A stretch of 64,000 nucleotides of DNA, from positions 1,174,001 through 1,238,000 of the forward strand of contig WPIO01000119.1 in the NCBI GenBank assembly GCA_009760855.2, in the 5' to 3' direction. The DNA is from Cristatella mucedo. Taxonomy: Eukaryota > Bryozoa > Phylactolaemata > Cristatellidae. Each line of letters opens with the position of its first letter. Position 1 is the stretch's first letter. This document shows, in pieces, positions 1-10,470 of the stretch. Under the pieces are notes generated by a model. That model had not been told where the DNA came from. It was given only the letters and a program-made list of their open reading frames with translations, and did no database searches. Made by a program: the position numbers and the translations under genes.

Positions 1-600
1 TTCAAATCCCAAATGGCCGTCGAACGACTAGCTCCAATTTCTCTCTAGCTCGGCAGTAAAGCTCTCCTTGATAAATGCTCCTTGATCCCCCACACGAGCC
101 GGCTCATTTATCCTATGAATTCGTCATCCCAGTCTTGACCTCTTGCAGGCTAGACTTCCAAAGTTTCCATTGTGATTTCTCTCCATTATATTTAAATGTA
201 TTCATTGATTTGCGATATCCATGCGAACATGATTCTTGACTCGTTTGTTTATTGCAATGGCAAGATTCTGGAATAGGCAGCCATTCCTTCGGGAATCATC
301 ATTCGATTTATTATTCTCTCTGCAAGATAGCTAAATGTTTTTAGTGTGATGGGTCCTAGCTCAACCCCAGACTAGAAGATCATTTTGGCCATCTCATAAA
401 ACAAGAAAACAACCCACTTCCTTATAACTGCTTGTATAAACGACGCTTTTTCGGTTTCAAGAATATAAATGCCCAAAACAAGTTCAATCTTATCTTTCTT
501 TCTTTTGAGGTGGCGCTTATTTTCGAGGTGAGACTTATATTACAAACATCCTGAAAAATCAAGCTAGAGATTTTTACCGATTAGGTCTCACTTTCTGGAA
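1..600. other. Non-coding DNA, presumed intron 2 of the Reeler gene
   Basis: No coding region, repeat or RNA gene is recognisable on either strand. It lies downstream (on the minus strand) of Reeler exon 2, whose donor is at 807-812, so it is most simply the next intron. I looked for the expected last strands of the Reeler domain and did not find them. Confidence 0.4.
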
Positions 601-614
601 ATAAGGTCTAACAA

Positions 615-710
615 ACACGAATACAAGTGCACACACGCACACGCACAGTGCGCACAGTTAAAAACACACACAGACCCCAGCACGAACACAAACACAAAAC
701 ACGCACAAGT
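615..710. repeat. Imperfect CA-rich simple sequence
   Basis: The stretch is made of interrupted CA and CACG dinucleotides (acacac, cgcaca). It generates several overlapping Cys/Val- or Thr/His-rich reading frames on both strands that are artefacts. A short CAG/CAA-rich tract follows at about 759-797. Confidence 0.6.
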
Positions 711-812
711 GAGGGTGCGCTCGAAGCTTCGCTACCAGCGTGGCAGCTCTGCAGTACAGCAGCAGCAGTGGTGGCAGCAAAAAAAGCAGCAGCAGCGCAT
801 GCATGCACATAC

Positions 813-973
813 CGAGCCACTGGCTGGATCCAGGCAGGCTGCCTGCGAGGTCGAGTCCGGTATGAAGGAGCCCACGATCGGGCCGAGCGTAGGGGCACTG
901 GAGCCAGCCACTTGAGACAAGGCTCTCGCTTGGATGAGGAAGCCCTTGAAAGGGGACGATCCACTGATTGTCA
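813..973 (-). CDS. Reeler-domain protein, exon 2 (partial gene)
   Basis: This exon continues the Reeler domain begun in exon 1 at 8125-8350. Reading on the minus strand, an acceptor (TTTCTAG) precedes 973 and a GTATGT donor follows 813. The incoming phase is 1: the last G of exon 1 plus TG gives Val, producing TIRVTISGSSPFKGFLIQAR across the junction, which has the core Reeler pattern (STYSPGxTIxVTIxG...FKGFLIQAR). The exon then encodes GPIVGSF and a cysteine (QAACLD) that should pair with the cysteine of exon 1. It is 161 bp and ends in phase 0. Reeler domains occur in reelin, spondins, ferric-chelate reductases (FRRS1) and invertebrate defence proteins; they are extracellular. The end of the domain and all later exons lie beyond the left edge, so the protein class cannot be chosen. 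Confidence 0.75.
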
Positions 974-1303
974 CTAGAAATGACAGAGAGCAAGGCATCA
1001 ATGCAACGAGAGCTGTCATAATGACTACAAACTGGCTATTACTACAAACTGGTTATGTCATAATCAATGGTTAAGCATAACAAAAGTCAAGGTCGTGCAA
1101 TATGCAGGCAATTGTGCTCTAGACTTGGGACCAGGCACGAGCGGAACTCGAGACAGTGAGCCAGATGGGATCTGCGCCACAAGGCTTAGTGCCGGTCGGC
1201 AGTTCAGTGTCGCTCTTGGTGTAGTGAAAGAGTGGCATTCCATATCTGCTTCTGGATGCCTGATGCGATCTGCTGACATTGTCACATGGACTCCTCTACT
1301 CTA

Positions 1304-1530
1304 TGAACAGTGACTAGTTATTTGAAGATATGGGCGATGTTCATTGCTGCCGTGATCCACTACAGCCAGCATAGTGCATGCATTGGTGCTGCACTTGCAG
1401 CTCCCTAGCCATGATTCAAAGGCTCAGGGTTCCACCGGTATTAGCCATGTGTCCGGAAGGACTTGCACCATTACGAGCACTGCGTTTGCAGCCTAGTTCT
1501 GTCTCGACATGGAAACACTCGTTTGTAACA
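1304..1530 (+). repeat. Short LTR-like repeat, copy 1
   Basis: This 227-bp stretch aligns along its length with 17016-17246 (231 bp). Shared blocks include AAGATATG near the start, GCATTGGTGC in the middle, CCTAGTTCTG, and a terminal GTTTGTAACA versus GTTCGTAACA. The better copy has matching inverted ends TGTTACG/CGTAACA, as expected of an LTR, so I read both as solo LTRs or short terminal-repeat elements. The start of this copy is eroded. Confidence 0.5.
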
Positions 1531-2007
1531 GGAAGACGGAGGAAGAAGTAAGGGTATTGTTAGGCGATGCACCCCAATGCCTGGCACAACACCGACACTT
1601 ACCACGACATGCTGCCCAGAAAGGTGGAAGGATCATCCAAAGAACCTAACCGAGTTCAACAGGAGTGCGTGCAACGGACTATGCCCCCTGGTTTGCTGAA
1701 CATGCTTGCCTGTAATGAACAAGGTGAAGGTGTTTGCCAAAGACGGCCAAGGTCGTAGGGTCGAGCCTGGAGGCTTATGCAATGAGCCTAATTACCCAAT
1801 TACAGATTCAGTTCTCTTAGTGCACTATTCAGGAGGCTATATAAATAAAATACCTTTTTTATGCAGTGCAGTGTTAGCACAGCATGCCAACCACTATGAA
1901 AAGGCAAAAAAAAACAAGTGACCGTTATTAGGTAATTGCAAGTTCACTGCCATGCAGCAAGTCTGCAGCGAAATGCACGAACGACAGGACCGGTGTGAAT
2001 GAACCAT

Positions 2008-2236
2008 AACCAATCATTACCCTGTATATAGGTGCCTTTGTAATCAATCGTTATCCTGTATATAGCTACTTTAGCAACCAATCATTACACTATATATAGC
2101 TGCTTTAGTAAGGAATCATTGCTCTATAGATGAGGGTGATTTGACCAATCGTTACCCTATACCTAACTGCTGCCTTAATAAATCATTATCTCGCATATGA
2201 CTGCTGACTTAACAAATCGCTACCTGTATATGACAG
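2008..2236. repeat. 34-bp minisatellite, about 7 copies
   Basis: Seven successive, diverged units carry the pattern AACCAATCATTACCCTGTAT followed by ATAGCTGCTTTAGT. The first two units are each 34 bp; later ones vary by a base or two. There is no coding content. Confidence 0.75.
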
Positions 2237-3208
2237 CTCAGTTCCTCAGTCTGTCTGTCTGTGCCTCTGACAAGCCACCGTCCTTACCATCACAGTAGCA
2301 GCAAAGTGGCCCAAGGCAGCTATAAGCAGCAAGAGCTACAAAGCTTCTTGTATGCTCATTGGCCAACTGCTTGGAAGGGGGGAGGGAAAGCCAAATACTG
2401 CAATCGCCTGCCTGTCTGCCACAGGCAGGCGATGGAAGGAGCAGTTCAGCTACAGTGTGGTGAGTGGGTGGGTGGGTGGCATGCAGAGTAGCCTCAGCCC
2501 CAGGCAGCAGTGGCAGCAGGTTACTGTGGCAGCCAGCGCAGCCGAAGGCAGCTCCCAGCTTAGTCTCCTTTGCGACTGCTGCTGCTCACAGCCTCTTCAA
2601 TCAGCAGAAGTATTTTAGCTACAATGCAAACACCGGCCAACACTGCCCGACCCTCACTGCAGTTCTGCACTCAAGCATCTGCTGCAAGCATCTGCCTGTC
2701 AGTCAGTCAAGTCTCCTTTATCGCCCTCACCCGGCAGCATCCCCTCAGCTGCGAAATTGAGTTTCCAACGAATTCTACTCGTTTCCATTGATTCCTGCTC
2801 CTTGACGAAAACAATTCATAGAATACATTAAGGAGTACAAGGCTACTTCAGGCAAATACACATACTCATGGGAGCACACGCAAGTACATACCTACATATA
2901 TACTTACAGCTAGCTGAAATCAACGGACAGCCACAGCTTTCAGACCAATACTGTGCCCCATGCCTTGGGGGCAGCCGATAGGGATAGGGATAGGGTACAG
3001 CTGACAGGTTTAGCCAAAAAGTGTCTCGGTTCGGCATAGCTGTGCACCTGTGTCACATGGTACTACAACCAAGCTGGAGCAATTCCGAGGTTAATGGATA
3101 GTTGCCCTAACGTCTGTATGCTCCAAGTTAAGTAAACGTTGGCTGATTCAAAAGCCTCATTTATACAGTAGCCAGAAGAGCCTTAGTGGCTTTCGTCCAT
3201 GCTTGCAG

Positions 3209-3345
3209 TAGTAATAATGATAATAATTTATTTGTATAGAGCCCCGAGAGAACCGAATCTCTTTCTATGCATATGACGCTGCATATGCAGATGCTGCATA
3301 GAATGCACTGCCAAATGATTGGATAAGTCTGCAGTGGGCAATACA
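3209..3345 (-). mobile_element. LINE (L2-type) 3'-end fragment
   Basis: The left end is (TAA)n-like, followed by a degraded version of the LINE A hairpin (GAGAACCGAATCTCTTTCTA) and a body resembling the old copy at 41577-42560 (GCACTGCCAAATGATTGG versus GCGTTACCAAATAATTGG). Minus orientation; 5' truncated. Confidence 0.6.
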
Positions 3346-3639
3346 TGTTTACCCGAACTTTGACCTATAGGTTGGGGGCATGAACTAGAGAGCATTGGCA
3401 CCCCTAGGGCTAGCCCACTGGAAAAAACGCACAGGTTCCCTGCTGACTGCTGCCAATTCTATCTATACCGACGATTCTCTAAAGAGTGCTAGAAACAGGT
3501 CAGGTCGTTCGTAGCACGACACTGTGCAGGCATCCTGTTATAGATGGCCACATTGATACAGCCAGCATCCCGTGTCTGATTCGGTTACCGTAAGAATAAG
3601 TTCAAATGTCAATAGACTCTAGCGGCAGAACTGCTTTTG

Positions 3640-3750
3640 CAGGTATCACACCGCTTGCAGAAGCCGAAATAGTAGTTTTGTCTGCAGCAGGACTGCAACC
3701 CACGACCTGGGTCGTGTGGTGGGAGCACCTTACCCCTATGTGCACTAGAG
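3640..3750 (-). mobile_element. tRNA-derived SINE fragment
   Basis: On the minus strand a box-A-like TAGTGCACATAGGGG precedes the ACGACCCAGGTCGTGGGTT / GCAGTCC stretch, a mutated box B. The same CACGACC...GGTCGTGGGTT arm occurs in the SINE at 43515-43728. No tail is preserved. Confidence 0.45.
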
Positions 3751-4965
3751 TAATATGCATTTAAAAGGAAGTCCCATATTTCAATTGCCTAGCATTGCAA
3801 CCGTGGGGCTCTTTGGGTCTAATGGACCTTGAGGCAAACGGCTCACCAAAACAGAGCTGCCACCATGATCATCCACACATAGCAACACCTCTAAAGACGG
3901 TTTCCTGGCAGTTAATGCTCTGCACGGCCTCAAACCCAGCAGCCAGCAACTCTATGCAAGCTCCGGTCAGCTACCGGGCATTGTAGACCTGTCACTCACT
4001 GTCACTGGCTCAATGTCACAGACATGTGTGGCAGGCATGCCGGCTCGGCCCAGCCACCAAGGTACACCCACTCACTGTGATCTAGCACTAACGATTATAA
4101 CCGAGGCTGTGAGTGAACAGATGGAGGGAGGACGACTCTTCGAGCAAAGCCCGAGAAGAACTCTGCCCCAGCTCTGCCTGCAGACTACGGCAGCAGCATA
4201 AACAATGTGGCAGTCAAGGATGGCAGCTGAGGCGACAGACAAAAAAGCAGCAGGGCAGCGTCAGCGGCAGGGCAGTACCTGCCTTCCCCAGGAGCCCGGC
4301 AGAGATCTAGAACTGCCTCGAATTGACATATAGATACAAGGAAAGGGCATGCCGACCGATGTCCCAGCTGAATGACAGTAACCTCATCGAGCCAGTAAGC
4401 TGGCTGGTAGTATCAAATGCCCTGATAAAGTGACACCCGTAACAAAAAACCAGAAACTTTCAGCTCAAGAGTGTCACCTCGTGGCTACCCTAGATGACAC
4501 TGCACTGCTACCTGCAGCTCCCAGGGTGACAAGCCGGTAACTCGAGGCCCAATGACTGGCAGTCATGCTATCCAGCTACCCACCCTCGAAACTCCTTAGG
4601 TATGCACGCCCAATTGCTGTAAAATCCTCGCACCCCTTAATTTTCAGTATTCGGACTGGTCAGAGCATAAACCAAAAAACGTTGAGAGTCTGGGAACTCC
4701 GGCGAGCCAGGAGTTATTCAACAGCGTCATCTTGGGCAGGTCTAGTAGGCCTACTCATATGCTTACCACTGAAAAGGCTGAGCTTCAACCGTTTTCCCCT
4801 GCTGATTTGCCATTTTTAAAGGTGGTGACATATTTTGAGGTTTCTTAACATTTATGGCCTCAACATAAGTCGTATTTCTGTGTACTGCTCCATAGCTCCG
4901 TAGCGCAAGGACAACACAGCCCCCTAACCCAAAATTTTCCGGGTCTGCCTCATGTAGTGGCAAAA

Positions 4966-5465
4966 TGCCGGGGAGGGGGAGGACATTACACCGACTATGT
5001 GAAGGGGTTTCGGACAGTGCTGCACCAACATAGCCATAGAAATCATGAAATTGAACAAAGCCTTGAGATTATCAAATTTTACTATAATATCAACAAATAT
5101 TCAGATACCGGATCGACGGCCCAGCAGCTGGATCTGGCCGTCCACGAAAGACCGATGCGAGGGGTGACCGGCTCATCAAGATGGTGGCGTTTTGGAACAG
5201 AACAGCCACACTTAGAGACACTGAGCAGTCATATGAAGGTGCTACCGAGATCCATATTTGTAAAGACCCTGTCCGTAAAGGCTGGCTAAGAGTGGCATCT
5301 TCCGGCAGGTTGAAAAACGCAAGCTTCTGCTCACTAAGTAGTCATACAGCAGCCGCTTACAGCCAAGCTCACTGGAGAGAAGAGGACTGTAATTCTGTTT
5401 TATAGACGGAAGAAAGTAAGTTCACAATATCTAGTAACGAACGGAAAGCGTCGTGCATACGGGTA
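4966..5465 (+). pseudogene. Tc1/mariner transposase, N-terminal half (broken)
   Basis: Cut-and-paste transposase remnant. Reading starts at ATG 4966 (MP-RGRG...HYTDYVKG), the usual Tc1 N-terminal helix-turn-helix region. It then gives a GRPRKTDARGDRLIKM-type linker, TATLRD, EIHICKDPVRKG, and a degraded FSDES region (in the TEESKFTI frame) where the first catalytic aspartate should be. Several frameshifts and at least one stop break it. It ends where a minus-strand LINE A copy has inserted and resumes at 7058. The parts together cover most of a ~340-residue Tc1 transposase, but the copy is dead. It lies in intron 1 of the Reeler gene. Confidence 0.8.
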
Positions 5466-5470
5466 ACCAA
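5466..5470. repeat. Target-site duplication of LINE A, left copy
   Basis: ACCAA here is repeated at 7053-7057, exactly bracketing the LINE A insertion. The Tc1 sequence reads across once one copy is ignored (GTAACCAA / AGGAAGGATGAGG). Confidence 0.6.
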
Positions 5471-7052
5471 TAATAATAATAATAATAATAATAATACACT
5501 TGATAAAGCGCCCTCAGAGAACTTAATATCTTTCTAGGCGCTTTACATTTGCTGCAGAGGGAAATGCATTTGTATGGTAAGTAAAATCATGCTTGAAAAA
5601 CAAACACATGAATAATATGGTTAGGGGTGACATGCACAGGGTCAGCATGCGAATGTGGTTAGTGGCAGCATGCACAGTGTCAGCACGCATAAGCACATCA
5701 AGGACGAATCACAGGGACCCACTATATGCTGTCCTAAATAGGTGTGTTTTTAAGTTTCTTTTCAATGTGGTCAGGTCAGGGGATGTTCTGATGCAGGTCG
5801 GGAGGGAGTTCCAGGTTTTGAGAGCATACAAACTAAATGCACGGTCTCCAAAGGATTTAAGGTGTGTACGAGGTATTTCTAGGCTGTTGGATTCTGAAAA
5901 GCGGGTGGTACAATGCTTGGCCTGATGGGGTAGTATATCTGAGAGATAGGTTGAAGCCATAGAATGAAGGGACCAAAAAGTGAGCGACAGAACCTTGAAG
6001 TCAATCCGTTGCTTGACTGGTAGCCAGTGTAGGTAGGCGAGAAGTGGAGTAATGTGGCAACTGCGACGCTCACGACAGACAAGCCTAGCTGCAGAGTTTT
6101 GCACCAGCTGCAATCGCCTGATCGCACATGCTGGTAGGCCAGCAAGCAGTGAGTTGCAGAAGTCGAGACGGGATGTCACGAATGCATGGACCAACTTGGA
6201 CGTGGTATCCTTATCTAAACAAGCCCGAATTTTAGCAATGTTATGGAGCTGAAAATAGGCAGATTTGACTGTGGAGCTGATATGGTCGTCTAACGAGAGG
6301 TCGCTTTGGAATATGATACCTAGATTTCGAGCTGATGCAACAGGAGATATGCTGGCAGAGCCAATTTTGAAAGTCAGCCTTTCCAATCTCTGAATCCCAT
6401 TGGGTTTTCCCATAACTAGTAAGTTGGTTTTATCATCGTTAAGTTTTAGAAAATTTGCTGCCATCCATGTGCGGATGTCATCAATGCATGCAGCTAGTGA
6501 GTTGAGAGAGTTTGAGGTGCTCGAAGGCTGGGAGGGATCAAAGCAAAGGTACAACTGAGTGTCATCCGCATAGAAGTGAAAGCCTAGATTGTGCTTGGCA
6601 ATCACATCAGCAAGAGGGAGAGTATAAACCGTGAAAAGAACCGGACCTAGCACAGAGCCCTGAGGTACTCCATATTTCAGAGGTACTTCAGATGATCTTT
6701 GTTCATTCACGTCAATACTCTGGAGTCTCCCACTGATATAGGACCTGAACTACTGCAGAGCAGTGCCAGTGATGCCCAGGCGAGATGAGAGGCCCTCTAG
6801 AAGAACTTTGTGATCGATGGTATCAAAAGCTGCCGAAAGATCGAGCAAAACAAGCAGAGACACTCTACCCATGTCTGCATTCCTAAGTAAGTCGTTGTAT
6901 ACCCTAAGCAATGCTGACTCTGTGGAGTGATTAGCTCTAAAGCCAGACGGGAACTTACTAGCAAGGTGTGAGGTTTCGATATATGAGTTCAGCTGGTCTG
7001 CCACGACCTGTTCCAGTGTCTTTGATAGGAAGGGTAGAAAGGACACTGGGCG
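5471..7052 (-). mobile_element. LINE A (L2/CR1-type), 5'-truncated copy inside Tc1
   Basis: A non-LTR retrotransposon copy with its 3' end at the left: (ATT)n on the minus strand, then the 3' hairpin (AAAGCGCC...GGCGCTTT), a 3' UTR, and the C-terminal end of the polymerase. The reverse-transcriptase frame runs from about 7052 down to 5709. It includes LDLSAAFDTIDHKVLL (motif A), PQGSVLGPVLF, FYADDTQLYL (intact catalytic YADD), KLNDDKTNLLVMGKP, and the L2/CR1 C-terminal tail (RLDFCNSLLAGLP, HWLPVKQRIDFKVLSLTF). One in-frame stop at about 6752 separates the two open pieces. The endonuclease is missing through 5' truncation at the YRPVS block. This is one of the best-preserved RT copies in the window. 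Confidence 0.88.
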
Positions 7053-7057
7053 ACCAA

Positions 7058-7640
7058 AGGAAGGATGAGGCTCACTATCATGACTGCCTTCATCATAATT
7101 GCTGAAATTCGGAGGGAAACCAGTGACGCTTCGGGGCTGCTTTGCCATGTAAGGTGTTGGAGCTCTGTATCAGATCAAAGGTATTATGGACCAACACCAG
7201 TAAATTCAGGTGATCAAGGAAGTCGGACTGCAAAGTAATAAAACTCTGCTTGGGGATCGGTATATTTGGCAACAAGATAACGACCCTAAGCACACAGCTA
7301 GGTCAGTAAATCGCTTTTTAGATGAGTCCGCTGTGATGCTGATGCAGTGGCCCAGTCAGTGGCCGGATCTCAATTCCACAGAGCATTTACAGGACGACAT
7401 GAACTGAGGCACGGTGTTCGGCATACGTGCACAGCCGATCTTTTTATTAAAATTCAGGCTCTGTAGAATGTTACAACGAAGCAACAGCAGTCAACTGGGA
7501 AGCTCGTGGCATCAATACCCGAGCAGATAAGAGAGGTAATTAAGAACCATGGTAGAGCAACCTCATACCAAGCATACGGTGCATTCCAACAGCATTTGTG
7601 TCGTTAGTGGAAAGTCAATAAATATTTTCACTTGTTGTGC
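7058..7640 (+). pseudogene. Tc1/mariner transposase, C-terminal half
   Basis: The continuation of the Tc1 transposase after the LINE insertion. It contains KFGGKPVTLRGCF (usually KFGGxSVMVWGCF), GVGALYQIKGIMDQ, WQQDNDPKHTARSV (the second catalytic aspartate block), WPSQWPDLNSTEHL (usually WPxQSPDLNPIEHLW, carrying the final catalytic residue) and an IPEQIREVIKNHGRATSYQA-type C terminus. A stop after FAM and frameshifts near 7400 inactivate it. I could not identify the terminal inverted repeats with confidence. Confidence 0.85.
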
Positions 7641-7693
7641 CCAACTTTAGGATGCCTGGCATTATAGGATATCCTTTATTAAAAGAAAGAAAG

Positions 7694-7806
<113 letters not shown>

Positions 7807-7924
7807 GTCATGGAGACAACGAGTGACTAACTGAGGACAACGAGAGCAAGAGAGATCACAGAGAGACAAAAGTACAGAGAATAACCGACATCGAGCAATT
7901 GCAGGAGACAGAACAAGGGCAGAG

Positions 7925-7928
<4 letters not shown>

Positions 7929-8012
<84 letters not shown>
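7929..8012. repeat. (AG)n microsatellite, second array
   Basis: About 84 bp of perfect AG repeat, separated from the first array by about 120 bp. It ends only 112 bp from the donor splice site of Reeler exon 1. Confidence 0.95.
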
Positions 8013-8014
<2 letters not shown>

Positions 8015-8124
8015 GCAGACAGAGCGCAAGAAGGCAACGATGGTTGTGCACGTTGACCACCAGGCAAACAGCTGTGTGTGGTGGAATGCATTGAGCGGTG
8101 TCGTCCCTACCACAAGCAGCATAC

Positions 8125-8350
8125 CTCTGATGGTTCCGCCCGGTGAGTAGACCGATGAGCTGGCCACCACCGAGTACGGAGAGCTCCCTGACTGCATACT
8201 CGAAGCACCCGAATGCAGAGGCAGAAGTGTCGAGCAGGCGGTGAACGGAGCGCCGCTAGGGTAGCTCATCGCTGGGCCTGTGGCGCACAGGATCAGCACA
8301 ACCAGCTGCAGCAGCCAAGCTGCAAGAGGTCTCGGACCAGGCGACCTCAT
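8125..8350 (-). CDS. Reeler-domain protein, exon 1 (start, signal peptide)
   Basis: First coding exon of a secreted or membrane protein. From ATG at 8350 the product begins MRSPGPRP and a hydrophobic run (LAAWLLQLVVLILCATG, residues ~9-25), a clear signal peptide. The mature N terminus SYPSGAP then starts a Reeler domain (family pattern YPxGAPxxAC). It continues with TACSTLLPLHSG, SSPYSV and SSVYSPGGTIR. The exon is 226 bp and ends in phase 1 before a GTATGC donor; joining to 813-973 restores VTISG. An in-frame ATG at 8377 would add nine residues (MGTDGNDTI) ahead of the signal peptide; I prefer 8350 because it puts the signal at the terminus. Reeler proteins act outside the cell or at its surface. 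Specific class unknown. Confidence 0.78.
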
Positions 8351-8555
8351 GATCGTGTCATTGCCGTCAGTTCCCATGGCCGTTGGACGCGTCACGAGCT
8401 GTAACAGAGGACGGCCGTGGCAAATGCTCAGAGAATGAAGCTTCAAAGCTTGCCACTCACAGACACAGGCAGAGCAACTGCAGACACTTTATGGCATTTC
8501 CAGGAGAGTTAGTGAGCAGTGGGTCAGCTACATGGCTGCGGCTGCGTCCCTGAGT

Positions 8556-8580
8556 AGTGACAGATATATATATACGTATA
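8556..8580 (-). promoter_or_regulatory. Candidate TATA box of the Reeler gene
   Basis: On the minus strand a TATATATATCTG stretch lies about 210 bp upstream of the exon-1 ATG, leaving room for a 5' UTR. It is only an AT-dinucleotide run in a plausible place; no initiator or other element was identified. Confidence 0.25.
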
Positions 8581-9090
8581 GCACAGGAGGTCAAGGACAT
8601 CACGCTGCCGTTGCATCTTTGGCTAAGTGGCAGCAGGAGTGAAGGACGGTGTTGTGGAGGCAGAATGATGGTGCTGTGGGGGCTTAGAGGGGAGGAGAAA
8701 CATGCAGCGCAAGCAGCACCTCATAGAAGAATGTATGGATTAGGCATACAAAGGCATACAGCAACCGAAATGTAGAAAGCTGGGGACTACTGTTGGCCAT
8801 CCAGTCATCAGATGCAGACCTACGTACAGGCTGCCAGTGAGTTCAGCCCGATCCACTGCAGTACTTGACAGGACCAGACAGCTACAGTCTGGTCGTGCAA
8901 ACACACGACTGATCACATGCTGAGCAACAAGTTTCAGCATCAGATACTAGTGTGCCAGCAAAGAAATCGGCAGAGACTCACAGTTACACAAGGTCACCTC
9001 ACGAATAGAGACTGGCTGCCAGTCTCCTGACAGACAGGAATCCTAATCCCAGGCCAGGTTCAGCAAGGGTGAGTTACACCATTCCATGGA

Positions 9091-9162
9091 TGTAAAGCGC
9101 CTATAGAGAGATTGAGTTCTCTGAGGACGCTTTATCAAGTGCATTATTATTATTATATTATG
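9091..9162 (+). mobile_element. LINE A 3' hairpin and (ATT)n tail only
   Basis: TGTAAAGCGCC, then the inner AGAGA/TCTCT stem, GACGCTTTATCAAGTG and (ATT)n. No LINE coding sequence precedes it, so this is an extremely 5'-truncated plus-strand insertion or an eroded copy. Confidence 0.7.
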
Positions 9163-9438
9163 GATCAGAAATTATCAGCCCATAGTGACGCAAAAATACG
9201 TAAGTCCAGAATACTGATGGAATGAGGCTTTCAAGTCTAGATATCCATCAGAATGTAGGCAATCGTTGGGAGGGTTTTGTAGCACCAATAATCAGATTTC
9301 AAAGGCATGAGAGTGCTAGACACTCGACGGAGGCAGGGTAGTCGTGGTGCTAAGGCATTACCAAGGTAGAAGAACCACAGCGCCTATTCGGTACTTGCTA
9401 GAGCTTCCAGGTGCTTCAAGGAGAGCTTTGAACATAAC

Positions 9439-9622
9439 TGGCCGTGATAGCCTAGAACGTAAGGTGCTCGCTCTTCACGACCGAGGTCGAGGGCTCAAAT
9501 CCTGAAGTAAGCACGTGGGCTCAAATCTTGAAGTGAGCGATCCTTTATTGCTAACTGCAAGCAGTGGTGCTTGCCGTTGAGGCTCTTCTGCTGCTATGCT
9601 GTTAAATCAGCTAATATTTTCT
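9439..9622 (+). mobile_element. tRNA-derived SINE (same family as 43515-43728)
   Basis: The head has a box-A-like GTGATAGCCTAGAACG and box-B-like GGCTCAAATCC, the latter locally duplicated. The body matches the other copy on its reverse strand: GCGATCCTTTAT...GCAAGC, GGCTCTTCTG and GCTGTTAAATCAGCTA. The flanks, including 8581-9090 and 9163-9438, show nothing else. Confidence 0.65.
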
Positions 9623-9745
9623 ATGGTATTGTGGTTGATCCGAGATCCGAGCGCTTCACTGGCGGTTTGAGCTAAGCACTGCCCAGCTCCGGCTCTGCCT
9701 GCTGCATTCGTCTCGATGGGGGCTGCCCAAGAGAAAGTGGATGTT

Positions 9746-9947
9746 GACCAATCTAAGAAGCCCAAGGGCTACTCCTCAACAGCACCGAGTTCGACGAATT
9801 ACCGAAATCCACTGATCGTGGGTAGATCCACTGATCGTGGGTAGATGACCAATCTAAGAAGCCCAAGGGCTACTCCTCAACAGCACCGAGTTCGACGAAT
9901 TACCGGAATCTACTGATCGTGGGTAGATCCACTGATCGTGGGTAGAT
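9746..9947. repeat. 101-bp tandem duplication with inner 19-bp duplication
   Basis: Two almost identical 101-bp units (9746-9846 and 9847-9947) differ at about two bases. Each ends with two copies of CCACTGATCGTGGGTAGAT (the first T-substituted in unit 2). A LINE B fragment begins immediately after. Confidence 0.85.
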
Positions 9948-9948
9948 T

Positions 9949-10470
9949 ATGCCGGTTGAGCAACAGATACAGAGCAAAGTTGTTACGCTGACCCACAAGG
10001 CCCGCCACGGCTTGGCTACTTCGTACCTAGCTGAAATGCTGCATCAGTTTCAGCCTGTTCGCGCCCTAAGGTCTTGTGTGGACAATAAATTAGCTGTTCC
10101 ATTCCTCCGCTTAAACACCGTTGGTGACAGAAGCTTGAGCTCTGCAGGTCCTAGACTGTGGAACTCGCTTCCACAATTCTTACGCAACGACAACTACTCT
10201 CCTACTGCCGGCTATGGCTCATCCTTTTCAGTGGTCCTGAGCTGCTACTTCCATGCTACTCACTACCTCAACTGCTCTCCTGACTCTGCTAGGCTTCCCA
10301 CTTTCTCTTTGTTGCGTGAGACGAAGTCTGTTGGCTACCGAATGCATACCGAAAGCCGCTTAGGCTGTGAGTGTGCTATACAAAACTCTCCTGCGTAACA
10401 CCCACATGGTCTTTATGACTTTGTGGAGTTACAGATGGAGATACATTAACTTACATTACATTGCGGTATT
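9949..10470 (+). mobile_element. LINE B 3' fragment
   Basis: The C-terminal RT/tail region and 3' end of LINE B: PVEQQIQSKVVTLTHKA, LHQFQPVRALRSCVDNKLAV, SSAGPRLWNSLPQFLRNDNY, then a 3' UTR (GTGTGCTATACAAAACTCTC, GTGGAGTTACAGATGGAGAT) and a (TTACA)n tail. It is 5' truncated at the VEQ block and almost identical to the end of the copy at 26594-28545. Confidence 0.82.

Noticed and set aside
5593-6252. Plus-strand frames at 5593-5925 and 6052-6252
   Set aside because: Antisense shadows of the LINE A polymerase; the same shadows recur wherever LINE A is present (34784-35092, 37410-37661, 56911-57177).
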